A stretch of DNA of 64,000 bases from the NCBI RefSeq assembly GCF_008039615.1, contig NZ_VDUZ01000006.1, forward strand, positions 1 through 64,000, read 5' to 3'. Made by a program: the position numbers and the translations under genes. Shown piece by piece: positions 16,309 through 24,247 of the stretch. Origin of the DNA: Vineibacter terrae (lineage in GTDB: Bacteria > Pseudomonadota > Alphaproteobacteria > Reyranellales > Reyranellaceae). Under the pieces are notes generated by a model. That model was not told where the DNA came from. It saw only the letters and a list, made by a program, of their open reading frames with translations, and searched no databases. Numbering within the stretch: position 1 is the stretch's first letter; the number at the start of each line of letters is the position of its first letter.

Positions 16309-16339
16309 GGCGGCCCGTTCGCCTGACGGACGGGCCGCC
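16309..16339 (+). terminator. Hairpin after the first amidohydrolase gene
   Basis: Perfect 10-bp arms GGCGGCCCGT and ACGGGCCGCC around an 11-nt loop, starting 8 bp after the stop codon. There is no T-run, so it may be a partial terminator or an mRNA-stability element within the operon. Confidence 0.45.
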
Positions 16340-16453
16340 GATCACCAGAACCGTATGACCGTCATGCGGTACGCGGTTGAGGTTGTGATTGCTTTCCCGC
16401 TTGTCGGGGCGCCTAGTTTTTTGGTGACGCGGAGCTTTGACGGAGCGGGGGCG

Positions 16454-17566
16454 ATGAAGAACCGGATGTGCGAGATGTTCGGCATCGACGTGCCGATCTT
16501 CGCCTTCTCGCATTGCCGCGATGTCGTCGTCGAGGTCTCCAAGGCCGGTGGCATGGGCGTGCTGGGCATGGCGCGCATGAGCCCCGAGCGGCTGCGGCGC
16601 GAGCTGGCCTGGATCGACTCGCATATCGAGGGCAAGCCCTACGGCATCGACGTGCTGATGCCGACCACCTACCAGGAAGCCGGCGACCTGAAGTTCGATC
16701 CCGATCGCCTCTTTCCCAAGGAGCATCTCGATTTCGTGCGCGGCCTGCTCGACGACGCGGGTGTTCCGCCGCTGCCGTCCGCGGATGCCGACGCGATCGT
16801 GCGCGAGCTGTTGAGCGAGCTTTCCTTCACGCCGGCGGAAAGCGCGCGCATGCTCGAGATCGCGATGGAGCATCCCATCAAGCTGATCGTCAACGCGCTG
16901 GGCTCGCCGCCCAAGGCCCTGGTCGATGCGGCGCACGCCAAGGGCATCAAGGTGGCGGCGCTGGCCGGGCGGCCCAAGCATGCGCTGCGCCACAAGGAGA
17001 ACGGCTGCGATTTCGTGATCGCGGTCGGCACCGAGGCCGGCGGCCACACCGGCTCGGTCACGTCGATGGTGCTGTGGCCGCGTATCGTCGATGCCGTGGC
17101 GCCGATGCCGGTGCTGGGCGCGGGCGGTGTCGGCCGCGGGCGGCAGATGGCGGCCGCATTGGCGCTGGGCTGCGAAGGCGTGTGGTGCGGCTCGATCTGG
17201 CTGAAGACCATCCAGAGCGAGGTGATCCCCGAGATCAAGGCCAGGATGTTCGCAGCCGATTCAGACGATGCCGTGCTGACGCGCAGCGTCACCGGCAAGC
17301 CCTGCCGCACGCTGCGCTGCGCCTTCACGGACGCTTACGAGAAGCCCGGCGCGCCCGAGCCGCTGCCGGCGCCGCTGCAGAACATCCTGTGGTGGAGCGA
17401 GGGACGCGTGCGCGTCGAGCGCGTGCGCGCGCCCGATTTCCTGACCTATCCCGTGGGCCAGATCGTGGGCGACATGACCCAGCAGTCGACGGTCAAGGAC
17501 GTGGTCTACGAGATGATGGACGAGCTCGTCGAAGCCCAGCAGCGGCTGAGCGCGATGTTCGAGTGA
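16454..17566 (+). CDS. Nitronate monooxygenase / 2-nitropropane dioxygenase family
   Basis: 370 residues of FMN-dependent TIM barrel. MKNRMCEMFGIDVPIFAF at the start, VSKAGGMGVLGMARMSPERL, then GCDFVIAVGTEAGGHTGSVTSMVLWPRIVD and PVLGAGGVGRGRQMAAALALGCEGVWCGS with the flavin-phosphate glycine loops and the GGHTG segment that holds the catalytic His. Family members oxidise alkyl nitronates, or act as related flavin oxidoreductases. A central insert of about 60 residues (PFLFPKEHLDF region) makes it longer than classic enzymes. Lies between two near-identical amidohydrolases, so it probably acts in their pathway. Confidence 0.85.
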   Translation: MKNRMCEMFGIDVPIFAFSHCRDVVVEVSKAGGMGVLGMARMSPERLRRELAWIDSHIEGKPYGIDVLMPTTYQEAGDLKFDPDRLFPKEHLDFVRGLLDDAGVPPLPSADADAIVRELLSELSFTPAESARMLEIAMEHPIKLIVNALGSPPKALVDAAHAKGIKVAALAGRPKHALRHKENGCDFVIAVGTEAGGHTGSVTSMVLWPRIVDAVAPMPVLGAGGVGRGRQMAAALALGCEGVWCGSIWLKTIQSEVIPEIKARMFAADSDDAVLTRSVTGKPCRTLRCAFTDAYEKPGAPEPLPAPLQNILWWSEGRVRVERVRAPDFLTYPVGQIVGDMTQQSTVKDVVYEMMDELVEAQQRLSAMFE

Positions 17567-17587
17567 TGGCAACCGAGGAGGGATGTG

Positions 17588-18787
17588 ATGAGTCAGATCG
17601 TCGTCAATCCACCCAACCGCTGGCGCCTGGAAACGCCGGGGGCTGAGGGCTGGCCGCGCACCGCGCGCCCGGATGCCGCGCGCAAGTATTTCATGGTGTC
17701 GGCCGATTGCCATGCCAACGAGCCGGTCGATCTGTGGCTCAAGCGGATGGACAAGAAGTACCACGACCGCCTGCCGCGGGTGGTCACCGACAAGGATGGC
17801 GTGCAGTGGCGCGTCACCGAGGGGCACCGTCCCGACCGCCTGCGCATCACGGCGATGGAAGGCGAGGACGCGGTGCGCAACAAGTCGGGCGCCGACGCGG
17901 CGGGCCGCATCGCCGATCACGACAACGACGGCATCGACGTCGAGCTGATGTTCCCCAACAAGGGGCTGGCGATGTGGGCCACGCCCGATGCCGCGTTCGC
18001 GCAGGCGCAGTGCCGGGCCTGGAACGAGTGGGCCTGGGAGATGTTCGCCGCCCACCAGGACCGCATCGTCATTGCCGGCGCGATCGCGACGGGAGATTTG
18101 GAGGGCTCGATTGCCGAGGTCCAGCGCCTGGCGAAGCTCGGGTTCCGCTGCCTCACCCTGCCGTGCAAGCCGATCTGGGGATCGCACGACGTCAACCACG
18201 TCAACTACAATCTGCCGCATTTCGACCCGCTATGGGCGGCGATCCAGGACGCCGACCTGCCGATCACCTTCCATATCTCCACCGGCCGCGACCCGCGCGC
18301 CTCGCGCGGCAATGGCGGCGCGGTGATCAACTACGTCTCGCACTCGTTGTCGCCGACCATCGAGCCGGTGGCCAATCTCTGTGCCTCGGGCGTGCTGGAG
18401 CGCTTCCCCGGCCTGCGCTTCGCGACCATCGAGGCCGGCGTCGGCTGGATTCCGTGGCTGCTGGTAGCGATGGACGAGGCCTACAAGAAGCACCACTTCT
18501 GGGTGCGGCCCAAGCTGCAGGGCCTGCCCAGCGACTACTTCCGTGCCCACGGCTTTGCTTCCTTCCAGGAGGATCAGCCCGGGCTCGACCTCGCCGAGTC
18601 GAACAACCTCGCGAGCAACTTCATGTGGGCCAACGACTACCCGCACCACGAAGGCACCTGGCCGCATTCGGCCGAGGCCATCGAGCGCACGATGGGCGGG
18701 CTGTCCGACGAGACCCGGGCCAAGATCCTGGGCCTCAACGCGGCCCGGTTCCTCAAGCTGGAGGTGCCGGCCCGCTATCGCATGTGA
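17588..18787 (+). CDS. Amidohydrolase_2 family metal-dependent hydrolase, paralogue 2
   Basis: 399 residues, nearly the same as the product of 15102-16301 from end to end (same DxH, HFDPLW and NDYPHHEG motifs). ATG 17588 follows GAGGAGGG; GTG 17585 is also possible. The duplication is tandem but separated by the nitronate monooxygenase gene. Differences cluster in the first 25 residues, around residues 85-95, and in the ASNNLASNF region where the first copy has ADLHGLADNF. Either copy could have a distinct substrate or they could form a heteromer. Confidence 0.85.
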   Translation: MSQIVVNPPNRWRLETPGAEGWPRTARPDAARKYFMVSADCHANEPVDLWLKRMDKKYHDRLPRVVTDKDGVQWRVTEGHRPDRLRITAMEGEDAVRNKSGADAAGRIADHDNDGIDVELMFPNKGLAMWATPDAAFAQAQCRAWNEWAWEMFAAHQDRIVIAGAIATGDLEGSIAEVQRLAKLGFRCLTLPCKPIWGSHDVNHVNYNLPHFDPLWAAIQDADLPITFHISTGRDPRASRGNGGAVINYVSHSLSPTIEPVANLCASGVLERFPGLRFATIEAGVGWIPWLLVAMDEAYKKHHFWVRPKLQGLPSDYFRAHGFASFQEDQPGLDLAESNNLASNFMWANDYPHHEGTWPHSAEAIERTMGGLSDETRAKILGLNAARFLKLEVPARYRM

Positions 18788-18913
18788 CGGGAGGGCGCGC
18801 AGGGCGCGCCACGTCCGCCATATCGAGCGCAACGAGGCGTCCTGTCGAATGGAGCCACCATTCGCAGCAGCGGCGTGTTGCGCTCGCAGTTACCCGAACG
18901 CAAAGGAGGAGCA

Positions 18914-20095
18914 ATGACCGAGCGCACGCTGCGCGGCAAGGTGGCGATCGTGGGGGTTGGAGAGACAACCTACTACAAGCACGGCAAGTCGCCCGACCCC
19001 GAATTCGTCCTGGCCCTCAAGGCGATCCTGGCCGCTTGCGCCGATGCCGGCATCGATCCGCGCAAGATCGATGGCTTCGCCTCCTACAGCAACGACCGCA
19101 ACGAGCCGTCGCGCCTGGCGGCGGCGCTGGGCCTGCCCGACCTGCGGTTTTCCAACATGATGTGGGGCGGCGGCGGCGGCGGCGGTGCCGGCGCCGTCGG
19201 CAATGCTGCCGCGGCCGTGGCCGCTGGCATGGCCGACTGCGTCGTGGTCTATCGCGCGCTGGCCCAGGGCCAGTTCCAGCGCTTCGGGGCGGCTGCCCCG
19301 GGCGGGGTCGCCTCGGGCGAGCCGGCGCTGAACGCGCCCTACGGCCTGATGTCGCCGGCCCAGCGCTTCGCCATGCGGGCCATGCGCTTCATGCACGAGA
19401 ACGGCATCGGCCACAATGCGCAGCGGGCGATCGCGCTGGCCGCCTACGCCCATGCGCAGCGCAATCCGCGCGCGGTGATGCATGGCAAGCCGTTGACGGC
19501 CGAGGCTTACGACGCGTCGCGCTGGATCGTCGAGCCGTGGCGGCTCTACGATTGCTGCATGGAGAACGACGGCGCTGCGGCCGTGATCATCGTGCCGGCC
19601 GAGCGGGCGCGCGATTTCCAGCACAAGCCGGCCTACCTGCTGGGCTCGGCGCAGGGCTCCGAGTATCGCAACGGCGCCCGCGGCCACAACGCGCCACTCT
19701 ACGCCACCTCCAGCTTCACCACCGTGGCGCCGCGTTTGTACGGCATGGCGAAGGTGAAGCCGTCCGATGTCGACGTGCTGCAGAGCTACGAGAACTTCAC
19801 GGGCGGCGTGCTGATGAGCCTGGTCGAGCACGGCTTCTTCAAGGCCGAGGAGGCCAACGAGTTCCTCGTGCCCGAGAACCTGATGGCGCCGACCGGCAAG
19901 CTGCCGCTCAACACCAGCGGCGGCAATCTGGCCGAGTGCTACATGCACGGGCTGGAGCTGCAGATCGAAGCCGTGCGCCAGCTGCGTGGCACGTCGACGG
20001 CGCAGGTGCCGGACGTCAACGTCTCGATGGTGATCTCCGGCCCCATGGTGACACCGGTGTCGAGCATGATCCTGGGCAGTGGGGAGACTCTGTGA
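18914..20095 (+). CDS. Thiolase-fold protein lacking the thiolase cysteine (Ltp2/SCP-thiolase-like)
   Basis: 393 residues. KVAIVGVGETTYYKHGKSPD is the usual start of lipid-transfer-type thiolases. Where thiolases have the nucleophilic Cys, this protein has a glycine run (MMWGGGGGGGAG, residues 82-93), and the GHP motif near the C-terminus reads NLAECYMHG. Loss of Cys and His with a Tyr in place resembles Ltp2-type proteins, which pair with a DUF35 protein and cleave steroid side chains by retro-aldol reaction. The next gene is indeed a DUF35 protein, overlapping by one base. ATG 18914 follows AAAGGAGGA, the best ribosome site in the region. The substrate is inferred, not shown. Confidence 0.85.
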   Translation: MTERTLRGKVAIVGVGETTYYKHGKSPDPEFVLALKAILAACADAGIDPRKIDGFASYSNDRNEPSRLAAALGLPDLRFSNMMWGGGGGGGAGAVGNAAAAVAAGMADCVVVYRALAQGQFQRFGAAAPGGVASGEPALNAPYGLMSPAQRFAMRAMRFMHENGIGHNAQRAIALAAYAHAQRNPRAVMHGKPLTAEAYDASRWIVEPWRLYDCCMENDGAAAVIIVPAERARDFQHKPAYLLGSAQGSEYRNGARGHNAPLYATSSFTTVAPRLYGMAKVKPSDVDVLQSYENFTGGVLMSLVEHGFFKAEEANEFLVPENLMAPTGKLPLNTSGGNLAECYMHGLELQIEAVRQLRGTSTAQVPDVNVSMVISGPMVTPVSSMILGSGETL

Positions 20096-20541
20096 TGACG
20101 ACCGCGACCTATCTGCGGCCGGGCTTGCCGACCCCGGTGCCCGAGAATGACGGCCTCGACAAGCCCTACTGGGACGGCACGCGCCGCGGCGTCCTGCTGG
20201 TGCAGCGCTGCAAGGCGTGCGGCACCTGGCAATGGGGGCCGGAGTGGATCTGCCATAAGTGCCACTCGTTCGATGTCGGCTGGGAAGAGGTCGCCGGACG
20301 CGGCCGCATCTACAGCTGGGAGCGTGCCTGGCATCCCGTGCATCCGGCGCTCAAGGAGCAGGGCCCCTACATCGTCGTGCTGGTGGAGCTGCCGCACGCC
20401 GGCAACATCCGCATGCTGGGCAACCTGCTCGGCGACCCTCGCCAGGAGGTGCGCATCGGCGCCGAAGTCGAGGCCGTGTTCGAGCCCCACGACGACGCCA
20501 AGCCGCCCTTCACCCTGGTGCAGTGGCGCTACGGCGGCTGA
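20095..20541 (+). CDS. Zn-ribbon/OB-fold DUF35 protein, partner of the thiolase-fold protein
   Basis: 148 residues. A rubredoxin-like zinc ribbon with Cys39, Cys42, Cys53, Cys56 (CKACGTW..WICHKC) leads into a short OB-fold ending with FTLVQWRYGG. Such proteins bridge acyl-CoA substrates into thiolase-fold partners (ChsH2 C-terminus with Ltp2; archaeal HMG-CoA synthase complex). The start overlaps the stop of the thiolase-like gene (TGATG), which supports an obligate complex. The 3' end overlaps the convergent LysR gene by 32 bp. Confidence 0.88.
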   Translation: MTTATYLRPGLPTPVPENDGLDKPYWDGTRRGVLLVQRCKACGTWQWGPEWICHKCHSFDVGWEEVAGRGRIYSWERAWHPVHPALKEQGPYIVVLVELPHAGNIRMLGNLLGDPRQEVRIGAEVEAVFEPHDDAKPPFTLVQWRYGG

Positions 20542-21505
20542 AGCCATTCCCTCCCTCGACGATGTCGGGGGAGGGAACCTCGATCGCGGTGACGGTCCGC
20601 TCCACCTCGCGGGCCAGCCAGGCCACGAACAGCATGACCCGCCGGTCGCCGATCAGCCGCGGCGCCCAGCGCGCCACGTGCACCTTGCTCGACGCCACGG
20701 CGACGGACTCGTCGGCCAGCGCCGGCACGAGACGCCCTTCGCTCAGCGCATCGTGGACGAGCAGCGACCGGCAGAGCGCGACACCGATGCCATTGATGGC
20801 GGCCGTGAGGCTGAGCCCGATCTCGCTGAAGCGCAGCTCGCCGCTCTTCATCTCCGGCCGTTGCAGGCCGAGCCGGCGCAGCCATACCGGCCAGCTCCAC
20901 TCGCCGGCCCCGCCGCTGTCCTTGTGGATCAGCGGCAGCCGCAGCAGGCCGGCCGTGTCCGCCAGCGGCTGGCCGGTCGGGAGCAGCGACGGGGCACAGA
21001 CCGGAAAGACCCGTTCCGAGAACAGCGGCGCTTGAGTCGTCGTGCGCCGGGCTTCATCGCCGGGCATCCACAGGATTCGGACATCGACGGGCTGCGCCAG
21101 GCTGCTGCCGTTCTCGCTGGGCACGAGGTCGACGGTGATCGCAGGGTGGGCGGCGGCGAAGCGTGGCAGCCGTCGGATCAGCCACCAGTTCGAGAGCGCG
21201 GCGCCCGCGCTCACGGTCAGGGTCGAGCGGTCGGCCCGGCGGCGGCGATGGCTCTCCAGCGCGGCGAGGCCGTCCAGCGCCGTTCCGACGTCACCGGCCA
21301 GCGCCCGGCCAGCCTCGGTCAGCCGGATCCCGGGATTGAGCCGTTCGAGAAGCGGGGTTCCCAGATGCTGCTCCAGCCGCTTGAGCTGGTGGCTGACCGC
21401 GCTCTGTGTGACTCCGAGCTCGGCTGCCGCGCGTGTGAACGACCCGTGCCGTATGATGGCATCGAAGGCGAGCAGCGGTGCCAAGGGCGGCAGGGTGCGG
21501 GACAT
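20510..21505 (-). CDS. LysR family transcriptional regulator (GcvA-like)
   Basis: 331 residues: N-terminal winged helix-turn-helix (LLAFDAIIRHGSFTRAAAELGVTQSAVSHQLKRLE in sequence blocks) and a periplasmic-binding-fold effector domain. The ASVSH-type recognition helix and the PLIHKDS..W pattern fit the GcvA branch. The last 32 bp overlap the convergent DUF35 gene. No divergent target is adjacent, so its regulon is not evident; the catabolic operon it overlaps is one possibility. Confidence 0.9.
   Translation of the reverse strand: MSRTLPPLAPLLAFDAIIRHGSFTRAAAELGVTQSAVSHQLKRLEQHLGTPLLERLNPGIRLTEAGRALAGDVGTALDGLAALESHRRRRADRSTLTVSAGAALSNWWLIRRLPRFAAAHPAITVDLVPSENGSSLAQPVDVRILWMPGDEARRTTTQAPLFSERVFPVCAPSLLPTGQPLADTAGLLRLPLIHKDSGGAGEWSWPVWLRRLGLQRPEMKSGELRFSEIGLSLTAAINGIGVALCRSLLVHDALSEGRLVPALADESVAVASSKVHVARWAPRLIGDRRVMLFVAWLAREVERTVTAIEVPSPDIVEGGNGFSRRSATAPG
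20547..20577 (+). terminator. Hairpin after the DUF35 gene, inside the LysR 3' end
   Basis: TTCCCTCCCTCGAC pairs with GTCGGGGGAGGGAA across a GAT loop with minor mismatch. It is within LysR coding sequence, 6 bp past the DUF35 stop, and could end transcripts in the plus direction. No T-run. Confidence 0.35.
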
Positions 21506-21671
21506 TCAGCCTCACTCCGACCAGGACAACGGCGCGTTCGACCGGCCGATATCATGTTGGTGGGCGCAGCATAACCCGGATCGACGCAAACCGCGCGGTG
21601 CCGCAGCGGTGCTGGTTACGCACCTATCACCAAGGATGATCTTTCTTCCTTGGAGAGCAAACGGTCGCGTC

Positions 21672-21815
21672 CTATGAGCGCTTCGCGCCGGTTTTGCGGC
21701 GCATGGTGATAGGCCTCGAGGTACCGGACAGCCACTCGATCGCGATTGCGAAGGGCAGCAGGGCGACAGCGATCCCCACCATCCAGGCGGCCACAGTGAG
21801 CAGCGCCGCAAGCAT
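21672..21815 (-). CDS. Small single-pass membrane peptide
   Basis: A 47-residue reading frame too small for most gene finders: a hydrophobic stretch from residue 3 to about 30 (LAALLTVAAWMVGIAVALLP, then FAIAIEWL) and a basic tail ending RRKTGAKRS. Its ATG at 21815 is preceded by AAGGAG with 8 nt spacing, a strong ribosome site, and the basic-in topology is reasonable. It lies between the LysR and CarD genes on the same strand. I know no family for it; function unknown. Confidence 0.55.
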   Translation of the reverse strand: MLAALLTVAAWMVGIAVALLPFAIAIEWLSGTSRPITMRRKTGAKRS

Positions 21816-21885
21816 GTCGTGATCTCCTTCCATGCGCCTTCACATCACGCGGCGTTGGCCGCGCGCCGCCGGGGTATGACCTTCC

Positions 21886-22464
21886 CTATTTCGATGGTGC
21901 GTCCAGGAAGTGCGTCAGCTTCCGCGTGGCGGCGTCCTTGTCGGTGCGCTCGACGGCAGCCAGCTCGCGTGCGAGCCGGTCCAGCGCTGCTTCGTAGATC
22001 TGGCGCTCGCTGTAGGAGCGATCCGGGTCGCCGACATTCGCATGAAGGTCGCGCAGGACCTCGGCGATCGAAACGGGATCGCCCGAGTTGATCTTGAGCC
22101 CGTATTCCTGCGCACGACGGTTCCACATCGCGCGGCGGATGCGAGAGCGTCCCTTGAGTGTCTTCAGTGCGTTGTCCATGGTCTTGCGTGAGCTCAGCCG
22201 GCGCAGGCCCGAGGCTTGGGCCTTGGCGGTCGGAACGCGCAGCGTCAGGCGAGCTTGCTCGAACGAGATCACCACGAGGTCGAGCGTGCTGCCGGCGATG
22301 TGGCGTTTCTCGATGTCAGCCACCCGACCGACGCCGTGAGCCGGGTAGACGACAAGATCTCCCTTGGCAAACGCCGGGTTCGTGGTCGGCGGCCCGCTGG
22401 CGGGCGCCGTTGCCGGCGCCGTGCTGGCCGACGGGTCGGGCATGGAAGAGGCGGTGATGTCCAT
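21886..22464 (-). CDS. CarD/CdnL family transcription regulator
   Basis: 192 residues. After a Pro/Ala-rich leader (about 35 residues), AFAKGDLVVYPAHGVGRVADIEKRHI opens the RNA-polymerase-interacting (Tudor-like) domain also present in TRCF, followed by a helical domain (RMWNRRAQEYGLKINSG and SYSERQIYEAALDRLARELA regions). CarD binds the RNA polymerase beta subunit and stabilises open complexes. ATG 22464 is preceded by an AGG-type site; longer frame upstream has no support. Divergence from the canonical family is mainly the N-terminal extension. Confidence 0.88.
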   Translation of the reverse strand: MDITASSMPDPSASTAPATAPASGPPTTNPAFAKGDLVVYPAHGVGRVADIEKRHIAGSTLDLVVISFEQARLTLRVPTAKAQASGLRRLSSRKTMDNALKTLKGRSRIRRAMWNRRAQEYGLKINSGDPVSIAEVLRDLHANVGDPDRSYSERQIYEAALDRLARELAAVERTDKDAATRKLTHFLDAPSK

Positions 22465-22567
22465 CTTGTCGCTACCTGGTGATGCCAGGTATCTGGGTGG
22501 CTCGATGATGCTCCGCCAACGACCGGCCTTCATGATGGTCATGAATGATGTGCATGATGGTCGGCAG

Positions 22568-23518
22568 CTAGGCAGCGGTGGGCACGACCGCGAACGCCTC
22601 TGCGGCAAATCGGCGGACTTCCTGTCGAACCACGCGCCTGAGCCAGGCATGCCCCGGATCGCGGCGACGTCCCGTATGCCAGGTCAGCACGATCGGCACA
22701 GGGGCTTGATTCAAGGGCAGAGGCAGCAGGTGCAAGAGCCCTATGGAACGGAGCTGCCTGGCGATCGACATGGGCATGATGCCGAGCAGGTCGGTTGATG
22801 CGACGACAGCGGGTATTTCAAGGAACTCGCTCACTCGGAATGCGGTCTTGAAGCTGTTGGCGACCAGGAGCTTGCGTAGCGCGTCCGGTGCTGACCCCAT
22901 TGATGGTCGCAGGTGCAGCGCGACGAAGCGCTCACGATCCAGCGCCGACGATGTCGGCGCGGCGCCTATCCGCGGATGGTCGCGGCGGGCGATCAGGATG
23001 AGCTCGTCGTCGAACAGGTGCTGATTGATGAACATCCCCTGTGACGCCGGCATCCAGTCGATGGCGGCATCCGTGCGTCCCTCTTCCATGTCCGACAGCA
23101 GATCGAATGGCAGCGTGCGGGTATCGAAGTTGAGCTCGACGGACGGCGCCGCGGTAGCCACGTGCTCCTCGAGCTGAAGACCGATGAATGGTCCCATCAC
23201 GTGGGGGATGGCGATGCGGAACGAGCGACGTGACCGTGCCGGAGCGAATGTGGCTTTGCCCGACACCGCTTCCCGGATGGTGTCAAGAGCATCGCGGATC
23301 GCGGGGTACAGCGCCTGTGCCGATGCAGTCGGCACCAGCCCGTCGTTGGACCGCACGAACAAGTCATCCCGCAGGGCGTCGCGCAATCGGCCCAGGGCAT
23401 GGCTGGCGGCGGATTGCGTTATCCCGAGGCGTTCGGCTGCGGCGGTGATGCTCCGCATCTCATAGACGGCCTCCATGACCGTCAGCAGATTGAGGTCAAG
23501 AGCACGCAAATTGTACAT
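22568..23518 (-). CDS. LysR family transcriptional regulator (NodD/LeuO-like)
   Basis: 316 residues. MYNLRALDLNLLTVMEAVYEMRSITAAAERLGITQ leads a winged helix-turn-helix, followed by the effector domain with the RRDHPRI block typical of the NodD-like branch. ATG 23518 has GGGAGGAG upstream. It is divergent from the molybdenum hydroxylase operon across about 240 bp with an inverted repeat containing a T-N11-A core, so it is the likely regulator of those genes. Confidence 0.9.
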   Translation of the reverse strand: MYNLRALDLNLLTVMEAVYEMRSITAAAERLGITQSAASHALGRLRDALRDDLFVRSNDGLVPTASAQALYPAIRDALDTIREAVSGKATFAPARSRRSFRIAIPHVMGPFIGLQLEEHVATAAPSVELNFDTRTLPFDLLSDMEEGRTDAAIDWMPASQGMFINQHLFDDELILIARRDHPRIGAAPTSSALDRERFVALHLRPSMGSAPDALRKLLVANSFKTAFRVSEFLEIPAVVASTDLLGIMPMSIARQLRSIGLLHLLPLPLNQAPVPIVLTWHTGRRRDPGHAWLRRVVRQEVRRFAAEAFAVVPTAA

Positions 23519-23654
23519 GACGTCTCCTCCCGTGAGACGGCCTTGGCATGCCGCATCATGCATGACAGTCGAGGGTGGAGGCGCTCCTTTCTGACGCCAG
23601 TGACGCGGCCGTTACCCCGTCAATGTGGCTTTCGGTATCGCAGGACGGGCGGGG

Positions 23655-23675
23655 CCCATGACGATGGATCATGGG
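23655..23675. promoter_or_regulatory. Inverted repeat, candidate LysR operator
   Basis: CCCATGA-N7-TCATGGG, perfect 7-bp arms containing the T-N11-A spacing usual for LysR-type sites. It lies 84 bp before the GTG start of the 2Fe-2S subunit and between divergent genes. Confidence 0.5.
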
Positions 23676-23758
23676 TTTTGGAGCAGCCTTCATTGGCTTG
23701 AAGACGGGCCGGGATGGCAGCGTCGGCGCAACAGGGCGCTGACAGAGAGGCACGACGC

Positions 23759-24247
23759 GTGATCGACTCATCTCGGCATCATGGGAACCACCGTCGCCGG
23801 CTATGCGTGAACGGGCAGGCGCATGACGTCGACATCCCGGACAACACGACGCTGGCGGTGGTCTTGCGTGACATGCTGGCCCTGACCGGGACCAAGGTCG
23901 CGTGCAACCAGGCGGCATGCGGTGCCTGCACGGTTCTGCTCGATGGTCGCCCCGTCTTCTCGTGCCATCTGCTCGCCGCGCAGGTGGGTGACCGTCCGGT
24001 ACGCACCGTCGAAGCGCTGGCTGACGGGATGACATTGCACCCGCTGCAGGCGGCCTTCATCGAGCACGACGCGTTGCAATGCGGCTTCTGCACGCCCGGG
24101 ATGCTGATGGCCATCATGGGCGCGGGCAGCGGCATGGCCGACCGGGACGATGTCGTGCGTGCGATCTCCGGCAATCTGTGCCGATGCGGCGCGTATCCGC
24201 ACATCATCGATGCCGTGCTTTCCTGCCGGGGACGGGCCGCGCCATGA
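23759..24247 (+). CDS. Molybdenum hydroxylase, [2Fe-2S] small subunit (PaoA/CoxS type)
   Basis: 162 residues if GTG 23759 is used (AGAGAGG eight bases upstream); ATG 23714 would add 15 residues. The N-terminal plant-ferredoxin motif is CNQAACGACTVLLDG with a fourth Cys in FSC; the second cluster has CGFCTPG and CRCGAYPH. It passes electrons from the molybdenum site to the FAD subunit. It begins a coupled trio in the order FeS-Mo-FAD, its stop overlapping the next start by ATGA. No twin-arginine signal is visible, so the complex is probably cytoplasmic, unlike periplasmic E. coli PaoABC. Confidence 0.92.
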   Translation: MIDSSRHHGNHRRRLCVNGQAHDVDIPDNTTLAVVLRDMLALTGTKVACNQAACGACTVLLDGRPVFSCHLLAAQVGDRPVRTVEALADGMTLHPLQAAFIEHDALQCGFCTPGMLMAIMGAGSGMADRDDVVRAISGNLCRCGAYPHIIDAVLSCRGRAAP

